Source: Candidatus Nanopelagicales bacterium (GTDB lineage Bacteria > Actinomycetota > Actinomycetes > S36-B12 > CAIYMF01). Taken from it: DNA of 38,426 nucleotides. A model generated the notes under the pieces. That model was not told the DNA's origin. It saw nothing but the letters and a program-made list of their open reading frames with translations, and made no database searches. Location: assembly GCA_025351185.1 (NCBI GenBank), contig JANXWJ010000296.1, positions 1 to 38,426 of the forward strand. The letters are read 5' to 3'. Below are positions 38,380 to 38,426 of the stretch, piece after piece. Numbering within the stretch: the first letter of the stretch is position 1; every line of letters starts with the position of its first letter. The position numbers and the translations under genes were made by a program.

Positions 38380-38426
38380 GTGATCTTGGTCGAGTGCTCG
38401 TTTCCCGCGCGCGGTAACGAGCACAC
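38380..38426. repeat. Palindromic intergenic repeat, copy 2 (cut by the window end)
   Basis: It begins GTGATCTTGGTCG, identical to the first 13 bases of the copy at 22787, and continues with GTGCTCGTT (38394-38402) and its inverted match AACGAGCAC (38416-38424). The rest of the right arm lies outside the window. Its left half matches the reverse complement of the right half of copy 1 at 26 of 27 positions (GTGCTCGTTTCCC is shared). It lies 20 bases after a + strand gene. Confidence 0.75.

Overview
The window is a housekeeping block from a high-GC, Gram-positive bacterium, almost certainly an actinobacterium (Actinomycetota). The evidence is strong G/C bias at third codon positions, abundant GTG starts, a zinc-type S14 (rpsZ), an adenylate kinase with a short lid, a map-infA-rpmJ-rpsM order, and the run alr - alpha/beta hydrolase - tsaE - tsaB - rimI - tsaD. 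A Nocardioidaceae-like member of the Propionibacteriales would fit, but that is a guess from gene order and not shown by the sequence. All intact genes are on the + strand.

Region 1 (1-4780) is the str operon: a clear promoter, a leader of about 240 nt, then rpsL, rpsG, fusA and tuf, closed by a 13-bp hairpin. Region 2 (4932-10287) is the S10 operon, rpsJ to rpsQ, with very short gaps or overlaps. A hairpin and a good -35/-10 pair then separate it from region 3 (10455-17542), the spc operon: rplN to rplO, then secY, adk and map behind another hairpin and an extended -10. Region 4 (17775-21760) is infA-rpmJ and the alpha operon, rpsM, rpsK, rpsD, rpoA and rplQ. It is followed by truA, which may begin at a CTG codon overlapping the rplQ stop.

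Region 5 (22756-26236) is the only accessory-looking part. It holds a 59-nt palindromic repeat, an orphan carbamate kinase gene (arcC), a decayed GAP-family membrane protein gene on the - strand cut off within a few bases of the arcC stop, and an ABC-F ATPase gene. Region 6 (26290-30945) holds rplM-rpsI with its own promoter and leader hairpin, then glmM and glmS, the two enzymes around glucosamine-6-phosphate for cell-wall synthesis. Region 7 (31048-38043) holds acpS, a fused NAD(P)HX repair enzyme, alr, an alpha/beta hydrolase and the t6A genes tsaE, tsaB and tsaD with rimI. From alr to tsaD each gene overlaps the next by four bases (GTGA). A small ORF of uncertain function and a second, window-truncated copy of the palindromic repeat end the window.

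No phage, CRISPR array, transposase, rRNA or tRNA gene was seen. I did not find a convincing new multi-gene system. The signals most worth checking are the paired palindromic repeat, the arcC/pseudogene junction, the truA start inside a strong hairpin, and several possible ribosomal-protein leader RNAs.
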